Source: Alligator mississippiensis (lineage: Eukaryota; Chordata; Crocodylia; Alligatoridae). Taken from it: a DNA stretch of 64,000 nt. Every line of letters starts with the position of its first letter. Within the stretch, counting starts at the first letter, position 1. The notes under the pieces were generated by a model that saw only the letters and a list, made by a program, of their open reading frames with translations, ran no database searches and was not told the origin of the DNA. The stretch spans positions 52,181,434-52,245,433 of the forward strand of contig NC_081828.1 of assembly GCF_030867095.1 (NCBI RefSeq), given 5' to 3'. Shown piece by piece: positions 45,885 to 57,280 of this stretch. The position numbers were made by a program, and so were the translations under genes.

Positions 45885-47590
45885 CAAAGGAAAAACCTGA
45901 TCTCTTCAACGAGTTCTTTACTTCCATATTTCTGAGCTGGGACCAGGACAACTCCCCCACTAGGATTACAGACAGACTCAGGGGACACGATGCCATGCCT
46001 AGGGTCTGGGACGATCTAGTTAGGGAACGCTTGGAGGGGCTGGACATGTATAAATCAGTAGGTCCGGATGCTCTTCATCCGAGGGTACTGAGGGAATTGG
46101 CAGAGGTCATAAGAGGGCCCCTGGCATGGCTGTATGAGTGCTCATGGTGCTTTGACAAGGTCCCAGAGGACTGGAATAGGGCCAATGTGGTCCCCACTTA
46201 CAAGAAGGGGAGAAAGGAGGTAACTACAGGCCAGTTAGTCTCACCTCGGTCCTTGGGAAGACCTTTGAGAAAATTATCAAGGAACACATGTGCGGGGGCC
46301 CAGCATGGGAGGTAATCTCAGGGGCAACCAACATGGGTTCATTGCAGGCAGATCCTGCCTGACTAACCTTGTTTCCTTTTATGACCAGGTCACATAGTCC
46401 TTGGATGTGGGTGTTGAGGTGGATGCCGTTTACCTGAACTTCAAGAAGGCCTTTGACACTGTTTCTCACCCCATTCTCATAAAAAAAAACCTAGGTGACT
46501 GCGGCATTGATGCCTACACAGTCAGATGGGTGGTGAATTGGCTCAATGATCGCACCCAGAGAGTGGTGGTGGACGGGGTGTTTTTGACTTAGAGGGATGT
46601 GGGCAGTGGAGTTCCCCAGGGCTCAGTCCTCGGGCCTGTGCTATTCAACATCTTTATCAGCGACTTGGAGGTGGGTGTGGAAAGCATGCTGTCCAAATTA
46701 GCTGATGACACAAAGATGTGGGGAGAAGTGGGCACAATGGAGGGGAGGGACAGAATCCAGCTAGATCTAGAAAGGTTACAGAGATTGGCAGATGAGAATA
46801 GAATGGAATTCAATGCAGACAAGTGCAGGGTGCTGCATCTAGGGAGAAGGAACCTGCAACGTACCTATAGGCTGGGGAGCTCCCTTCTCAACAACACAGT
46901 GGCTGAAAGGGATCTTGGAGATATTGTTGACTCCAGGATGGACATGAACCACCAATGCGAGGAAGCGGTCAGTAAAGCTAACCACACCTTGTCGTGCATC
47001 TACAGATGCATCACAAGCAGGTCCAGGGAGGTGATCTTTCCCCTCTATGTGGCGCTCGTCAGGCTGCAGCTGGAGTACTACATCCAGTTCTGGGTGCCGC
47101 ACTTCAAGAGAGACGTGGCTAATCTTGAGAGGGTCCAGAGGAGGGCCACTCGCATGGTCAGGGGCAGCAGGTCAGGCCCTACAAAGATAGACTAAAGGAC
47201 CTGAATCTATTCAGCCTCCACAAGAGAAGACTAAGAGGGGATCTGGTGGCTGTCTATAAACTCACCAGGGGGAATCAGTGAAAAATAGGTGAAGCTTTGT
47301 TCCCCCGGGTACCACCTGGGATAACAAGGAATAACGGCCACAAATTGATTGAGAGCAGGTTCAGGCTAGGTATCAGGAGGCATTACTTTACGGTTAGGGC
47401 TGCCAGGCTCTGGAATGGGCTCCCAAGATAGGTGGTGCTCTCCCCTACCTTCAGGGTCCTCAAGAGGAGTTTGGATAGATATCTGGCTGGGAAATTATGA
47501 TCCCAGCACTCGTTCCTGCCCAGGGCAGGGGGTCAGACTTGATGATCTGTTCAGGTCTCTTCCGACCCTCAAAACTATGAAACTATAACA

Positions 47591-48620
47591 TAGGCTGAGT
47601 TATTGCTATTTAATATTTTAATAGTATAAAAAATAAAGGACTTTTTTCTATTGGAGTTTGTACGGTCATCAACACTACTGTAAATGGAGTGACTGGCATT
47701 TTACACCTCCTTTGCATTCATTTCACACTAGTGGAAATGGCTACAAAAGAATCAAGCTCAAGTTATTTTCAGTCCCGTACAATGTACAAGGTCTGGTGGG
47801 AAAGGAGTCAATTACCACGTTTGCCTCAATTTATATATTCCATATAATGCATACAGCAAATTATGAAGTGAATATTTATTTCAGAAACTGATCATTTTCC
47901 TCATAATCAGCTGCCTGTTGTTTTTGATGCTGTGTTATATTCAAACAATTGAAATTGCAGCAGGTTACCACTCATGCCCGCTCCCAGAAGAAGTCAAGGG
48001 GACTGACCTCACTGGGAATAGATATAGGCCCTAACTGATTTTATCTAGTACCTGTTTACATTTGCAAAGGCAATATATTGAATAGCTAGTGACCTATTAA
48101 GTGCATGTCAAACTGTGACTTAGTGTTTAGTTTTCCTTAAGGTCAGCAATGGTGGTTTGCTGAGTATGAAGTTCCTGTAGAAAGATACTAAATCTCTATT
48201 CATTAAATGATTTTCCACAAATATAATTAAGAGATAGTCTCAGTGAGCTAGAATGTTGTCACCACATGCTCTCCTGTTGCTGCTGGGTAAATCTCAAAGT
48301 AAATAACTAGGTCCACAAATCTGAAGACACTGGTTCTGTAACAATGTTCTACTAAATCATCTACTAAATCAAATAAATCATGTAGATTGAAGAACTTATC
48401 TTGTTCTTTTTTTAAGCCATTTTGTACTCAGCTTCAATAGGAGCAAGATTTGACATTGAATAACTACAGAATATAGCTTGGAATAATAAAGCTACAGTTT
48501 AAATGTTTATCTGAACATTCAACTACAGTAAGTCAGTCTGTCTCTTCAGGGGCCAGGGAACCCTGGGGCAGCAAGATCTGTTTGATTACCAGGTTCTGTC
48601 AGGGAGGGGTCAGTTGATTC
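47591..48620. other. Intergenic DNA, nothing assigned
   Basis: AT-rich sequence. No repeat, gene or long frame recognised. Confidence 0.45.
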
Positions 48621-48628
48621 CTATAAAG

Positions 48629-49081
48629 CATGGGTGTCAAACACAGCTGCAGGAGGGTTGGATGAGTAGCACAGGGATAGGCTGCAGGATGGATCTGGAG
48701 TACGAAGCCACTCCATCCGCCTGCAGGGCTGTCCATGGGGCCAGAAGTTTGAGAGTGGGGCAAGCAGCAGCAGTGTTAATTGCCACATGTTGCAGAGCTG
48801 CTGCAGTTTCCTCTCATCTCAACACAAGATTTCTGACCCAGGGGCAGCCAAGCAAACCAGATGACCTGGCAGTATGTGCTGGATCTGGCCCACAGGGCTG
48901 TAAATTTGTTCATGGGACAAGCAGCAGTGGTATTAATTGCCTCAGCTTTGGGAGTGTGGCAATTAATGCTGCCACTACAAGCTGCATCAACACATTTCCA
49001 GTCCTATAGGTAGCCCTGTGGGCCAGATGACACAGCTGTGTGGCCCAGGTCTAGTTTGTGGGCCATATCTTTGCCTCCCTG
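48629..49081. mobile_element. Non-autonomous hAT element ('GGGTGTCAAAC' type)
   Basis: It starts CATGGGTGTCAAACACAGC and ends TGTGGGCCATATCTTTGCC plus TCCCTG. Flanks CTATAAAG (48621-48628) and CTGTGAAG (49082-49089) agree at 6 of 8. The interior has GGATCTGGCCCACAGGGC and GTGGGCCAGATGAC blocks typical of this family. The 131-codon frame is chance. Confidence 0.7.
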
Positions 49082-49089
49082 CTGTGAAG

Positions 49090-49417
49090 TGCTGAGAGAT
49101 CTCAGCTGAAGAGCTGTAGGAGACTAAGTGTATCTTATGGCAAGCGTGGAAACAAGGCAGAGGAAGAGATGCAAGAGAAAAGGTCTCTGGCTGTTTGTAG
49201 CCTGTTTTAGTCAGGGGAGTAACTTTGTTTTATGTTTGAACAATAAACTCAAACCCTAAGGAAAAAAAAAAAGATATGCTTTAGACTCCAGCTGTAGTTT
49301 CAGTCTTTCCTGCATGAGCCAGATGGGTCAGCCAAGTACCTTAACCATCCTATATAATTATCTCCTGCGAAGTGCTGTGTTACAAACTCCTGTGATTTTT
49401 TTTTAACAGAAATCTCA
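49090..49417. other. Short intergenic stretch, nothing assigned
   Basis: Contains AACAATAAACTCAAACCC plus an A-run at 49261-49272 that could be an old poly(A) tail. No family recognised. Confidence 0.3.
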
Positions 49418-49940
49418 GGCTGTGTACACACATTCAAATAATCTGGGAGAATTCTCCCAGGTTTGTTCTCCTAGTAGAGATACTGCCCAGAGTTGTGTAC
49501 AGACATTCAAATGCTGAGGACCTGAAGAGTGAAAAGCTAGCAATGCTGACACTGCCAGGGGTGGGGGCCTTGTGCACACATCTTAACATTCTCTGCAGGC
49601 TTCCTGAGTCAGCCTGGCAACAGATGGCAACAGTACATGGGGCAGTCTTGATTGGCTGAGCCATACTGTCCATGGTCAGCCTATGTTTTCCTGCAGCACA
49701 AAGTGTAGATTGTGAAGAAGGCATGTTTTGCTCCCTATTTGAGCAGCAGAGTCCAGTGAGCAACACACAGTCACCCTGCAGAGAAGGAGGGGATGCTGGA
49801 GGGCTATGTTCTCTTCTGAGAGAAGACATGACATGTACAGATCTTATTTTTCTCCTGGAGTAGCCATTTTTATCCTGGGAAAAAAAGCCTGAACATCTGT
49901 AAACTCATGTTTTTTCATGGGAGAGCAGCAATTCTCCCAG
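49418..49940. repeat. Possible palindromic DNA element
   Basis: GGCTGTGTACACACATTC and GTTGTGTACAGACATTC occur about 70 bases apart at the left. The right side has GAACATCTGTAAACTCATG, an approximate inverted form of the second one. TCTGGGAGAATTCTCCCAGG and GCAATTCTCCCAGGAGAA sit near the two ends. The left words resemble the GGCTAGGGACAGACATT family, but the bodies differ. Boundaries and superfamily are uncertain. Confidence 0.4.
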
Positions 49941-50619
49941 GAGAAACTGGGTCTCATACTATTTGAGGGTTTTACTTAAAGCCCCAGTTCCTGGAACTGT
50001 ATAACTCTCAGTTTTTATTTAAAAAGTAAAAATGTTAGTCTTCACAATTGCAGATCATGAAGGCAAACCACATACACCTTAAAGGAGTTGGAAGCCTAAA
50101 AGCAGAGAGAGAGAGAATTCCAAAGTTGTTTTGTAAAAACATCATGATTTCAAGCCAACGTTATGATTTTTGGGGACTAAACTAACACCTTTTGAATACT
50201 GGGGTTTACGAGTACTGCAAGTTTAATTTGTATACCTTTTCGGCAACCAGGTTGCCAATAGCATGGATTAGTGATCCAGAGGATGCTAGCTAACTCATGT
50301 CATATGGCTACATTATGATTCCAGCCCCAGGAATATGTTTTCCTCCCTTTCAAAGTGGTAATGGAAGAAGACCTTCTCCCCAGGGCTTTAGCAGGGCTCT
50401 TTACCCTTTGAGAACAATAGAAGTGGTAGCAAAATTTCCCCAGAGAGACAGGACTGGGAGCAAAGGGTCCTCCAATGTTGACTCCAACTGCTGGGGTTCA
50501 TTTGCCTCACTAAGGTGGGATGAATAGACTTAGCTCACCCTCCTGTCACACATGCAATCTTGCATTAGGGTAGTGTTGGCAAGGCCCATCTAGATCACTG
50601 GGTGTTGGAATTAAATTCC
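49941..50619. other. Intergenic DNA, nothing assigned
   Basis: No repeat or gene recognised apart from short frames. Confidence 0.4.
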
Positions 50620-50902
50620 CAGAAATGTAACTAGGAATTCTGGCACCTTGGGCAAAATGGACTAGGAGGTGTCAAGCACCAGAGAGGTGTGGGGAGTGAA
50701 GGACGCGTGGGGAGTCTTATTTTGGTGTTTGTGAACCACTTCCACTGCTGCCACAGCATAAACTGCTGATGCTGGCCTGGGCTCCCCATGCATAGGCTGC
50801 TGCTTCCATGACAGGCTCCTCAAAATCTGCCATTCTAGTGTCCCCTATTAACTGGCATCTGGTGCTTGTGCTCTGCATGCTCTCCCACCAGTAACACCAC
50901 TG
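50620..50902. mobile_element. hAT-like element ('AACTAGGAATTCTGGC' type)
   Basis: The left end CAGAAATGTAACTAGGAATT fits the 'CAGAGGCGTAACTAGGaATTtTGGC' hAT terminus. The proposed right end CACCAGTAACACCACTG is a loose inverted match. The flanking 8-mers do not match, so the right boundary is uncertain. Confidence 0.5.
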
Positions 50903-51305
50903 TGTGATATATTTCACACCTCTCAAGGTACTCTTTCAATCTGTTGTTAGCTTTCTATTTGTTACTCTCAGATAACATTTCTAGTAGAGTGGGTTAAAAT
51001 AATACTTTTGGTGAAATGTCTTAAAATTTTCTTTCCTTCGGGTCTAAAAATGTTGAGACCCAAGTAGGATCTCCCTACTTACTGATCTAAGTAGGGAGAG
51101 GCTAGCTTGGCAATGGTGTAATTTCAGACAGTTTCAAACAAATTATACCATCAGGAGCAGGCTTAATGTCTGGTTTGCTGGCCCAAAAAAGCTGAAGATC
51201 TAATGTTCCAGCAATACTCCTTGTGATGCAGTTTTCTAGTGCTTTCTGCTGTCCTTGAGTTTGTGTGCTCAGCTCAGTTATTATTTAGTTACAGGAGTTC
51301 CTCTA
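50903..51305. other. Intergenic DNA, nothing assigned
   Basis: No feature recognised. Confidence 0.4.
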
Positions 51306-51515
51306 GATTCATAGATGCTAGGGTTGGAAGGGACCTCAACAGATCATCGAGTCCTACCCCCTGCCTAGGCAGAAAAGAATGCTGGGGTCAGATGACCCCA
51401 GCCAGATGCCTATCCAGCCTTCTGTTAATGACCCCCAAGGTAGGGGCGAGCACCACCTCTCTTGGAAGCCAATTCCAAATTTTAGCCACCCTTACTGTGA
51501 AGAAATGAGTAGGCA
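51306..51515 (-). mobile_element. CR1 LINE 3' end
   Basis: TTCATAGATGCTAGGGTTGG plus AAGGGACCTCAACAGATC is the CR1 3' end in reverse, followed by complementary coding for the last ORF2 residues ([20 protein letters not shown]-like). Truncated at about 51515. Confidence 0.85.
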
Positions 51516-51902
51516 ATGACTATTTCAGATGGCCTGTTGCCAGCATTTATAAATCTTGAGACAAAATGCCATTTTTGGTAAAATCGGCTAGGGATTCCCA
51601 CTGTCCAATGATGCATGGATACATTTCAGCTTCAGGCCTTCATACAGGCAAATTTAGGAATATCTGCTCTGCTTGGACTGGAGCAGATGGAGAGAAGGGA
51701 GTCTAGATCAATTCCCATGCTCAGCATTTATTGAATGCTGGATGGCTTGTGAGCCCAATCCACAGGGAGCTGAGAACTTTAACTGGAGCTATCCTGAGGT
51801 TGCAGAAACCTACTTAAGGGCTGGGCTGAGAACATGGAGAGGCACAACAGAGCCATTTTCTTGAGCTAAGCTCAGTGCTGTTAGAATTAAATTAGATTGA
51901 TA

Positions 51903-52030
51903 GATTCATAGATTGTGAGGCTGGAAGGGACCTCAGAAGATCATTGGGTCCATCCCCCTGCACCAGGCAGGGAAGTCAACTGTGTTCAGGTGACCCCAGC
52001 AAGGGGTCAGAGAAAGAAGTAGGCAACTGT
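51903..52030 (-). mobile_element. CR1 LINE 3' tail
   Basis: GATTCATAGATTGTGAGGC and TGGAAGGGACCTCAGAAG match the reversed CR1 tail. Only about 120 bases survive. Confidence 0.7.
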
Positions 52031-52137
52031 TAATCCTTCTAGATCAGTATATGCATGAGAAGTCACCAGGACCTTCAACACATACGCCCAGGCAGGAGTA
52101 CGGAGGAGTGCCCAGACCTGCCACCCCTGCTTTAGAT

Positions 52138-53416
52138 CAGTGTTTCTCAACCTGTGAGGCCGTGACCCAAAAGTGGGTTGTAAAAATATACGAAAAGGTT
52201 GCGAACAAACTTTAAAAACTGATTCTCCTTTAATGGAGAAAAAATGTGGGAAACTGCAGGTTTCCCTTTGCAGGCTGGCAGGGCTTCAGCCTGTAAGGGG
52301 CTACTTGGGGTTGGAGGGAGCAGGAAGAGGCCAAATGGGCAGGGGGCATTAATGCATGTGCACATGTACCCATCCACATGGCAGCTGGGCAGTGTGAAAG
52401 CAGCTCCCACATCTCCCTGCAGTAAGTCTATGGGCCGGTGAGGGAAAAAAGTGACATGTTGGGGGGACACAGGGGGCCACGTCCCCCTCCCCCCAGATTT
52501 GTACACTCACAGCGGGCATAGGGCTACAGCCTGGCTGGACTGGCATGAACAGGACCCGCCTATGAGGCCCAGCGGGCAGGACCCAGCGCAGGAGGGCAGA
52601 GCAGGGCAGCAAGTTTCATTGCTGCCATCACCCGGCCCCCCACACCAGCTGCATTGCCAGCAGTGTGAGTAACAGACAGGGCAGGGGCAGGGGCTGACCT
52701 CACCTCCTCCCACTGCCAGTCACTCGAATGCTGAGCTGCAGCTTTACCCCGCCACCACGACCTGGCTGCCACTCTACCGCGCTGCTCACCACCCTACCTT
52801 CTCTCAGGCCACAGCTCTACTGGAGGGGAGGTAGGGTGGCGGGCAGCACAGGTAGCCTGAGGGGAGCAGTGGTAGTGGCTGGGCTATGGCAGTAGGGTAG
52901 AACCATGGCCCGGTGCACGAGTGGCTGGTGTCAGGAGATGGTCAGAGCAGCACAGCCCCTCCCTCCGGTCCATTAGTCCTTGCTCTGCCAGCAGCATGGT
53001 TGGTACGGGGGTCCTGCTGGTTGCAGTGGCAGCAACAACAAGTGTCTCAACCCCATTCTGCCCTCCCATGCTGGGTCCTGCCTGCTGGGCCATGGAGGCA
53101 GCTGCTATCTGTGCCGATCTGGCCAGACTGAAGCCCTGAGCCCACCGTGGGCACATGAACCTTGGGAGGGGGGCATGTGCCCCCCATGCTCCTCTCCCAC
53201 CCCACCCCCTCACCCCCTGTCCCACACACTGGGGGCCTGGGGTCTGGGGCAGCAGGTCAGAAGTGAGGGGCACCAGCTGGTTGGGCGGGGGGGAGGCTGA
53301 GGGGTGGGAGTGAGGGGCACTGGCAGGACCAGGAGGCTGTTTTCTACTTAAACTATTTACTGAGTTGGGACTGGCCATTGATGTTCCTGGTAAAAAAAAA
53401 ATGTTGAGAACCACTG
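52138..53416. mobile_element. Long non-autonomous hAT element
   Basis: Target duplication CTTTAGAT (52130-52137) against CTTTAGAC (53417-53424), 7 of 8. The ends CAGTGTTTCTCAACCTGTG and ATGTTGAGAACCACTG are classical hAT termini. GGCCGTGACCCAAAAGTGGG follows the left end, as in related vertebrate hATs. The 1.2-kb interior is GC-rich; its 206-codon minus-strand frame and the plus-strand frames overlap one another and show no transposase or zinc-finger motif. Confidence 0.8.
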
Positions 53417-53471
53417 CTTTAGACCATTGAGACAAAATCCGAAAGCCAGAGCCATGGTAGCTATAATTGTA

Positions 53472-53541
53472 TGTCCAGCCAAGACTCAAACCTGGGTCTC
53501 CCATGTGGAAGATAAGGATTCTACCACTGAATCACAACACA
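53472..53541 (-). tRNA. tRNA-Gly(UCC)-like sequence, probable pseudogene or tRNA-derived repeat
   Basis: On the minus strand a 70-nt tRNA fold fits exactly (7+2+4+7+4+1+5+7+5+4+5+7+5+7). The D arm ATTC/GAAT encloses AGTGGTA, the anticodon loop is CTTCCAC (anticodon TCC), and the T arm CCAGG/CTTGG has loop TTTGAGT. Box A TGATTCAGTGG and box B GGTTTGAGTCT are close to consensus. The acceptor stem (TGTGTTG against CTGGACA) has about two mismatches, the anticodon stem relies on G-U pairs, and the conserved T-loop C (TTC) is lost. I therefore lean to a decayed gene or the head of a tRNA-derived SINE. Confidence 0.45.
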
Positions 53542-53699
53542 AAGAAATACAAAGAGTTAAAGAAGCACATTTGCTTTCCTGAAAAATAAGTTAAGCCATC
53601 AGGAGACAAAGTACTTTGCTGCAGGTCAGCTTATAAAATTAAGTTACACTCTAGAATATAGCCTTTTTACTGTGAAATATAGATTACTTAGGTATGTTC

Positions 53700-53890
53700 A
53701 CTAATACCCTTATAATTCCTTTATTTATATAGAATGTTTCAAGGAATGCTCTAGGAAGCTTAATTAAGTGTTGCCACTCCTATAAAGCTGGTAAAGCAAG
53801 GACAGGTTAAATGTCCTGCTCAACATTCTAGATGAGTCAGTGTCAAAGTCATAGGGAATAAGCCTAGGAACCAGCACAGCCTTTTAACCA
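53700..53890 (+). repeat. Possible MIR-like SINE
   Basis: GGACAGGTTAAATGTCCTGC, then GATGAGTCAGTGTCAAAGTC and GGGAATAAGCCTAGGAACC, loosely follow the MIR order (gaggttaagtgacttgcc...agtggcagagc...gggattcgaacccagg). Highly diverged. Confidence 0.3.
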
Positions 53891-54511
53891 TTGCTGTTAT
53901 TACCACTGGACAAACTGTCTCTCTGAACAACACTGAATTGTAATTAAAAAGCTGGTTTATGACTAAAGGCATCCATGGTTAGCAGTGCAGTATCAGCCAT
54001 CTAGTTCACAATACAGAACACTCTTGCTGTGGATCTCTTCTCTTTGTGACAGAGATGTTCCTTAATCGTTATGCTTGTAAACTTCTAAGGAGGAAATATT
54101 TCTTGTGATAGCCAAATACAGCTGACTAATATTTCTTTTCAGCTCAAGGAAACATCATATATATGCAAGAGGTTTTTATTATGTCTTCTTTTTTTGAGGC
54201 TGATAAAAGAGTTTCCTGATACACCTTTTGAAACTGAGTGCTGGGCAGCTTTCTCCAGAAACATTAAAGCTTTTATGGTATTTTTTGTAAGAGTTAAGTT
54301 TGCTCTCATGACATTAGGCCAGAATTTCCTCCTGTCTCTGTGTTCTTCACTGTGTTACCAACATGTAAGAGGGGTACAGTAGTTAACCAAAAGACGACTG
54401 CACTTCAGTGATGTCATATAGCAGACCTAATCTGACTAAAAAATCCTCCTGAAATTACCATAATAGTTTCTCTTGAATTAGGCCAAAGTGAAAATTGAGG
54501 AAGAAGACAGC

Positions 54512-55930
54512 CTATAGTTTTGGAAATGTTTGTAACTGAATTCCACATGGATTGGTAGAAGGCCCAATGCTATTTAACATCTTTATTAATGATCTGAAAG
54601 TATGCATAAAATCACAACTGATAAAATATTTGGATGACACAACAATTAAGAGGGTAGTAGATAATGAAAAAGACAGAACAGCCATGCAAAACAATCTGTA
54701 GTGGTTGGCAAGCTGCACTGGTACAAATATGTTTTCATATAGCCAAAAGCAAAGTTATACAAAGGGCAAGAAATGGAGTCCATGCTTACCCCAGGGGGAA
54801 CTGAATCCTGTTCAACACTGATTCTGCAAAGGATTTAGGGGTCATCATGGATAAATCACTCATCATGAGCTCCCTGTCAGCTGCAGTGTCAAAAGGGACT
54901 AATCTTGGATCCTTGGACATATATAAATAGGAAAGTAGAGAGTAAAGACAGGGGAGGTAATTTTACCTCTATATGCAGCTCTGGTGAGACAGATATAGTA
55001 CACTCCATTTAAGTATACAGCCTCTGGACTGAAGAAATGCTTTGTACAGTACTTACTTGAGTAAGCACTTACCCCAGTTCAATGTATGTATTGCTCACAA
55101 ACAACAGGAAAAGTCTGTGCTAGGCTTTTTTCAAATGCATTACAGGCTCTCACCTTGTTTCTCAGAGCCCCTTATATGTCTAACACCAGCCTTGAAATTG
55201 TCATAACCTTGTCAATTCAAGGCTGCTTCATAAACCTTGAAATGTGGCTCCTAGTTATTTTGCCAGTTATGTACTTAAAAGGAGAACAGTTGCATTAGGA
55301 AGTAGACAGTGGGGCTGAAAGTTCCTATGCACTTAAGGAGTTTATGCTCTTAACCAATATACAAATACCTGGAGTTTTTTACAATGCCAACAATAGGTAA
55401 TATTGTGTTAATCAGCTACGTGACTTACGCACATAACCAACAAGCACAGAAATACCCTACCCTGTACTAGGATATTGCATCCAGTTCCAATGTCCACATT
55501 TTAAAAAACTGCGTGGAAAATTAGACAGCACACAGAAAAGAGCCACAAAAATGAGTCAATGGCAGGAGAACATATCTTACAGTGAAAGACTTAAAAGGTT
55601 TAATTATCCATAAAAAGAAGCTTGAGAAGTGAATGGATTACAGTATATTCCACAGAAAATCTTCTGGGTACTAAAGGGCTCTTTAATTTGCTGAGAAAGA
55701 TGTAGGAGAACCAATAACTTAAAATTGAAGCCAGACAAATTTGCATTAGAAATAAAGAACATACCTAGGGTGGAACCATCTGCCAAGGGAAATGTTGTAT
55801 TTTCTCTCTCCCTCTCTACACATCAAGATTGGGTGCTTTTCTGGAAGATATGCTTCAAACACAAGTTAATAAGTCCAATAAGAGGGTAGCAGGGTGCATT
55901 TAAATGTAATGGTCTGTTTTATGCAGGGGT
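54512..55930 (+). mobile_element. Ancient CR1/L3-like LINE, heavily decayed
   Basis: Fragments of the RT and tail remain: GPMLFNIFINDLKVC with an LIKYLDDTTI box (YLDD in place of YADD), ILPLYAALVRQ, then after about 450 unrelated bases GYCIQFQCPHFKKLRGK, TQKRATKMSQ, ISYSERLKRF and NNLKLKPDKFALEIKN. This order matches CR1/L3 ORF2 ends. Divergence is far higher than in the CR1 copies at 16.9, 29.3 or 33 kb, so it is older. The sequence at about 55003-55465 may be an insertion I cannot identify. Confidence 0.6.
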
Positions 55931-56373
55931 CAGTATAGAAAGCAAAGCATTATATCCATGAAAACAATTTTAAGATCATTTGTGATGTTAGTTATGATTG
56001 CCCAGGGCCAAATTGAGGGCGGGGTGCAGTTGAGCAGTTACACCCCTCTTTGATTTCACCAGAACTTTAAAACCAACAGCTTGGGATTTGTATTTTTAAG
56101 TAGTGCTAGAAAGTAAATTGACTTCATGGCTCATTATCATCTCCCTGATTCCTGTTAATCTCCCTGCACTCCACAGGTGTTAAGGACTCTCTCTCCTTTT
56201 TAGTGGTCTTGATGTTTCACTATTCAAATGATCCTTTCTGCTGCAATTTTGCTGTCTGTTAGCCATTCCTGGTAATGTCTCTTGGCTATTTTACATACCT
56301 GCAGACTGTTTCTAGCTCTAGCTAAAACCTTAACCCACTGTGGTCAAAGTAACTCAGGGGTAAGAATGACTGA
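55931..56373. other. Intergenic DNA, nothing assigned
   Basis: No feature recognised. Confidence 0.4.
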
Positions 56374-56378
56374 CAGTG

Positions 56379-56628
56379 GGCTTATCTACACATCGCTGTA
56401 GTAGGGCAATGTTGCTCCAGTGCCATGGTACGGTTACTGTGCCATGCATGTGGCACATGGTTAGATTTCCCTGCTATGTAGCCAAAGGGGCACGCTATAC
56501 TGGGGGAGTGCGCTGCTCATGACATAACTGCCAATTCCATATAGACCCACATGATCACGTCCCTATAGTGTCCCATAGGGCAATGTAGAGCATTGCTACA
56601 TTGCCACAGCGTGACATGTAGATGCACC
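56379..56628. mobile_element. Palindromic MITE, ATCTACA-type ends, copy 2
   Basis: GGCTTATCTACACATCGCTG at the left pairs with CAGCGTGACATGTAGATGCACC at the right (last bases ...ATGCACC). The 5-mer CAGTG flanks both ends (56374-56378 and 56629-56633). GGGCAATGTTGCTCC and AGCATTGCTACATTGCC are inner inverted blocks. It resembles 14673-14929 in its termini but not in its body. Confidence 0.6.
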
Positions 56629-56633
56629 CAGTG

Positions 56634-57280
56634 AGTATTGAATGCCCCAGCAAAGACACTCAAGAAAGCAAGATATAGTGTTTTGAACCTGAGTAAGAGA
56701 TATACATACTTTTACCTCTAGTGACTATGGGACACGATACAATATTCTGTGACTATTTTCTGTCTAGTTTGTTGTGCTTTTAAAAAAATACATATCCAGC
56801 AAAAGAGTGCACATTCCAATAGCTATATGTGTTTTTTTGCATTTGGGATAATATTCAGTGCTAACCCCCTACCATATTAATAAAGCTTCTAGTTTTTCCT
56901 TAACTGGAGAAGTTTTTCCTTAACTGTGCATGGTTTTATACTCCACGATGGGCCACATCACCCACACCTCCCTTTCCAAAATCCTAGATCCATCCATGGG
57001 ATTGCCCCCCTCTCTATGCATGGACTGTGTGGCATTGTTAGCAGCTTGGAGGGATGTTAGCAGAAGTGGCATAGATAGCAGCTTGGGGTATGATGAAACA
57101 CTGAGAACGCTTTATACTCGGACCATACCCATACTGACCCCCAAGTGCTGCATGACCAGTCTGGTACCCCAGCCTCCGCAGAGTGAATGGGAGACCTTCA
57201 CAGCCTGGTGCCCCTGTCTCTGGTCTGGGCACCCCCCCTAGCCTAGCGATTCTGGGCAGTTCAACCTCCCCATTACGCAG
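56634..57280. other. Intergenic DNA upstream of the CpG island
   Basis: No repeat recognised. The 103-codon frame at 56930-57241 has no domain and ends before the CpG-rich block. Confidence 0.4.

Larger units (their letters stand above)
41460..47590 (+). mobile_element. Nearly full-length CR1 LINE (ORF1 + ORF2), dead, with two later insertions
   Basis: Without its insertions the copy is about 4 kb. ORF1: CPTCAHLRVLEGQVRELQVD coiled-coil-like start (41550-41690), then an esterase-like region with MGNSLLRG (GDS box as GNS, near 42660), GAQVVFSPVLPV and DGLHLSPKGK (43074-43103). ORF2: endonuclease motifs LYVNAKSMGNK (43310), FTETWWD, VVVMGDLNYPD (43714) and ISDHRLLEF (43922). The linker is PPWLSKGIQEGL ... 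NNKKSFFKYIG. RT motifs are LDMYKSVGPDALHPRVL (46040), GSGVPQGSVLGPVLFNIF (46599) and LADDTKMW (46696). The tail ([27 protein letters not shown]) ends TGATGATCTGTTCAGGTC ... AACTATGAAACTAT. Many stops and frame changes disable both ORFs. A hAT at 41696-42417 cuts ORF1 and a solo LTR at 44456-45884 cuts ORF2. Confidence 0.9.

Noticed and set aside
46599-47195. A 198-codon frame as a host gene
   Set aside because: It is the reverse transcriptase (VPQGSVLGPVLF, ADDTK) of the CR1 element.
52884-53504. A 206-codon minus-strand gene
   Set aside because: It lies mostly in the GC-rich body of a hAT element and shares its span with several plus-strand frames; no domain.
53472-53541. A functional tRNA-Gly gene
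   Set aside because: Acceptor-stem mismatches, G-U-dependent anticodon stem and the altered T-loop argue against it; kept only as tRNA-like.
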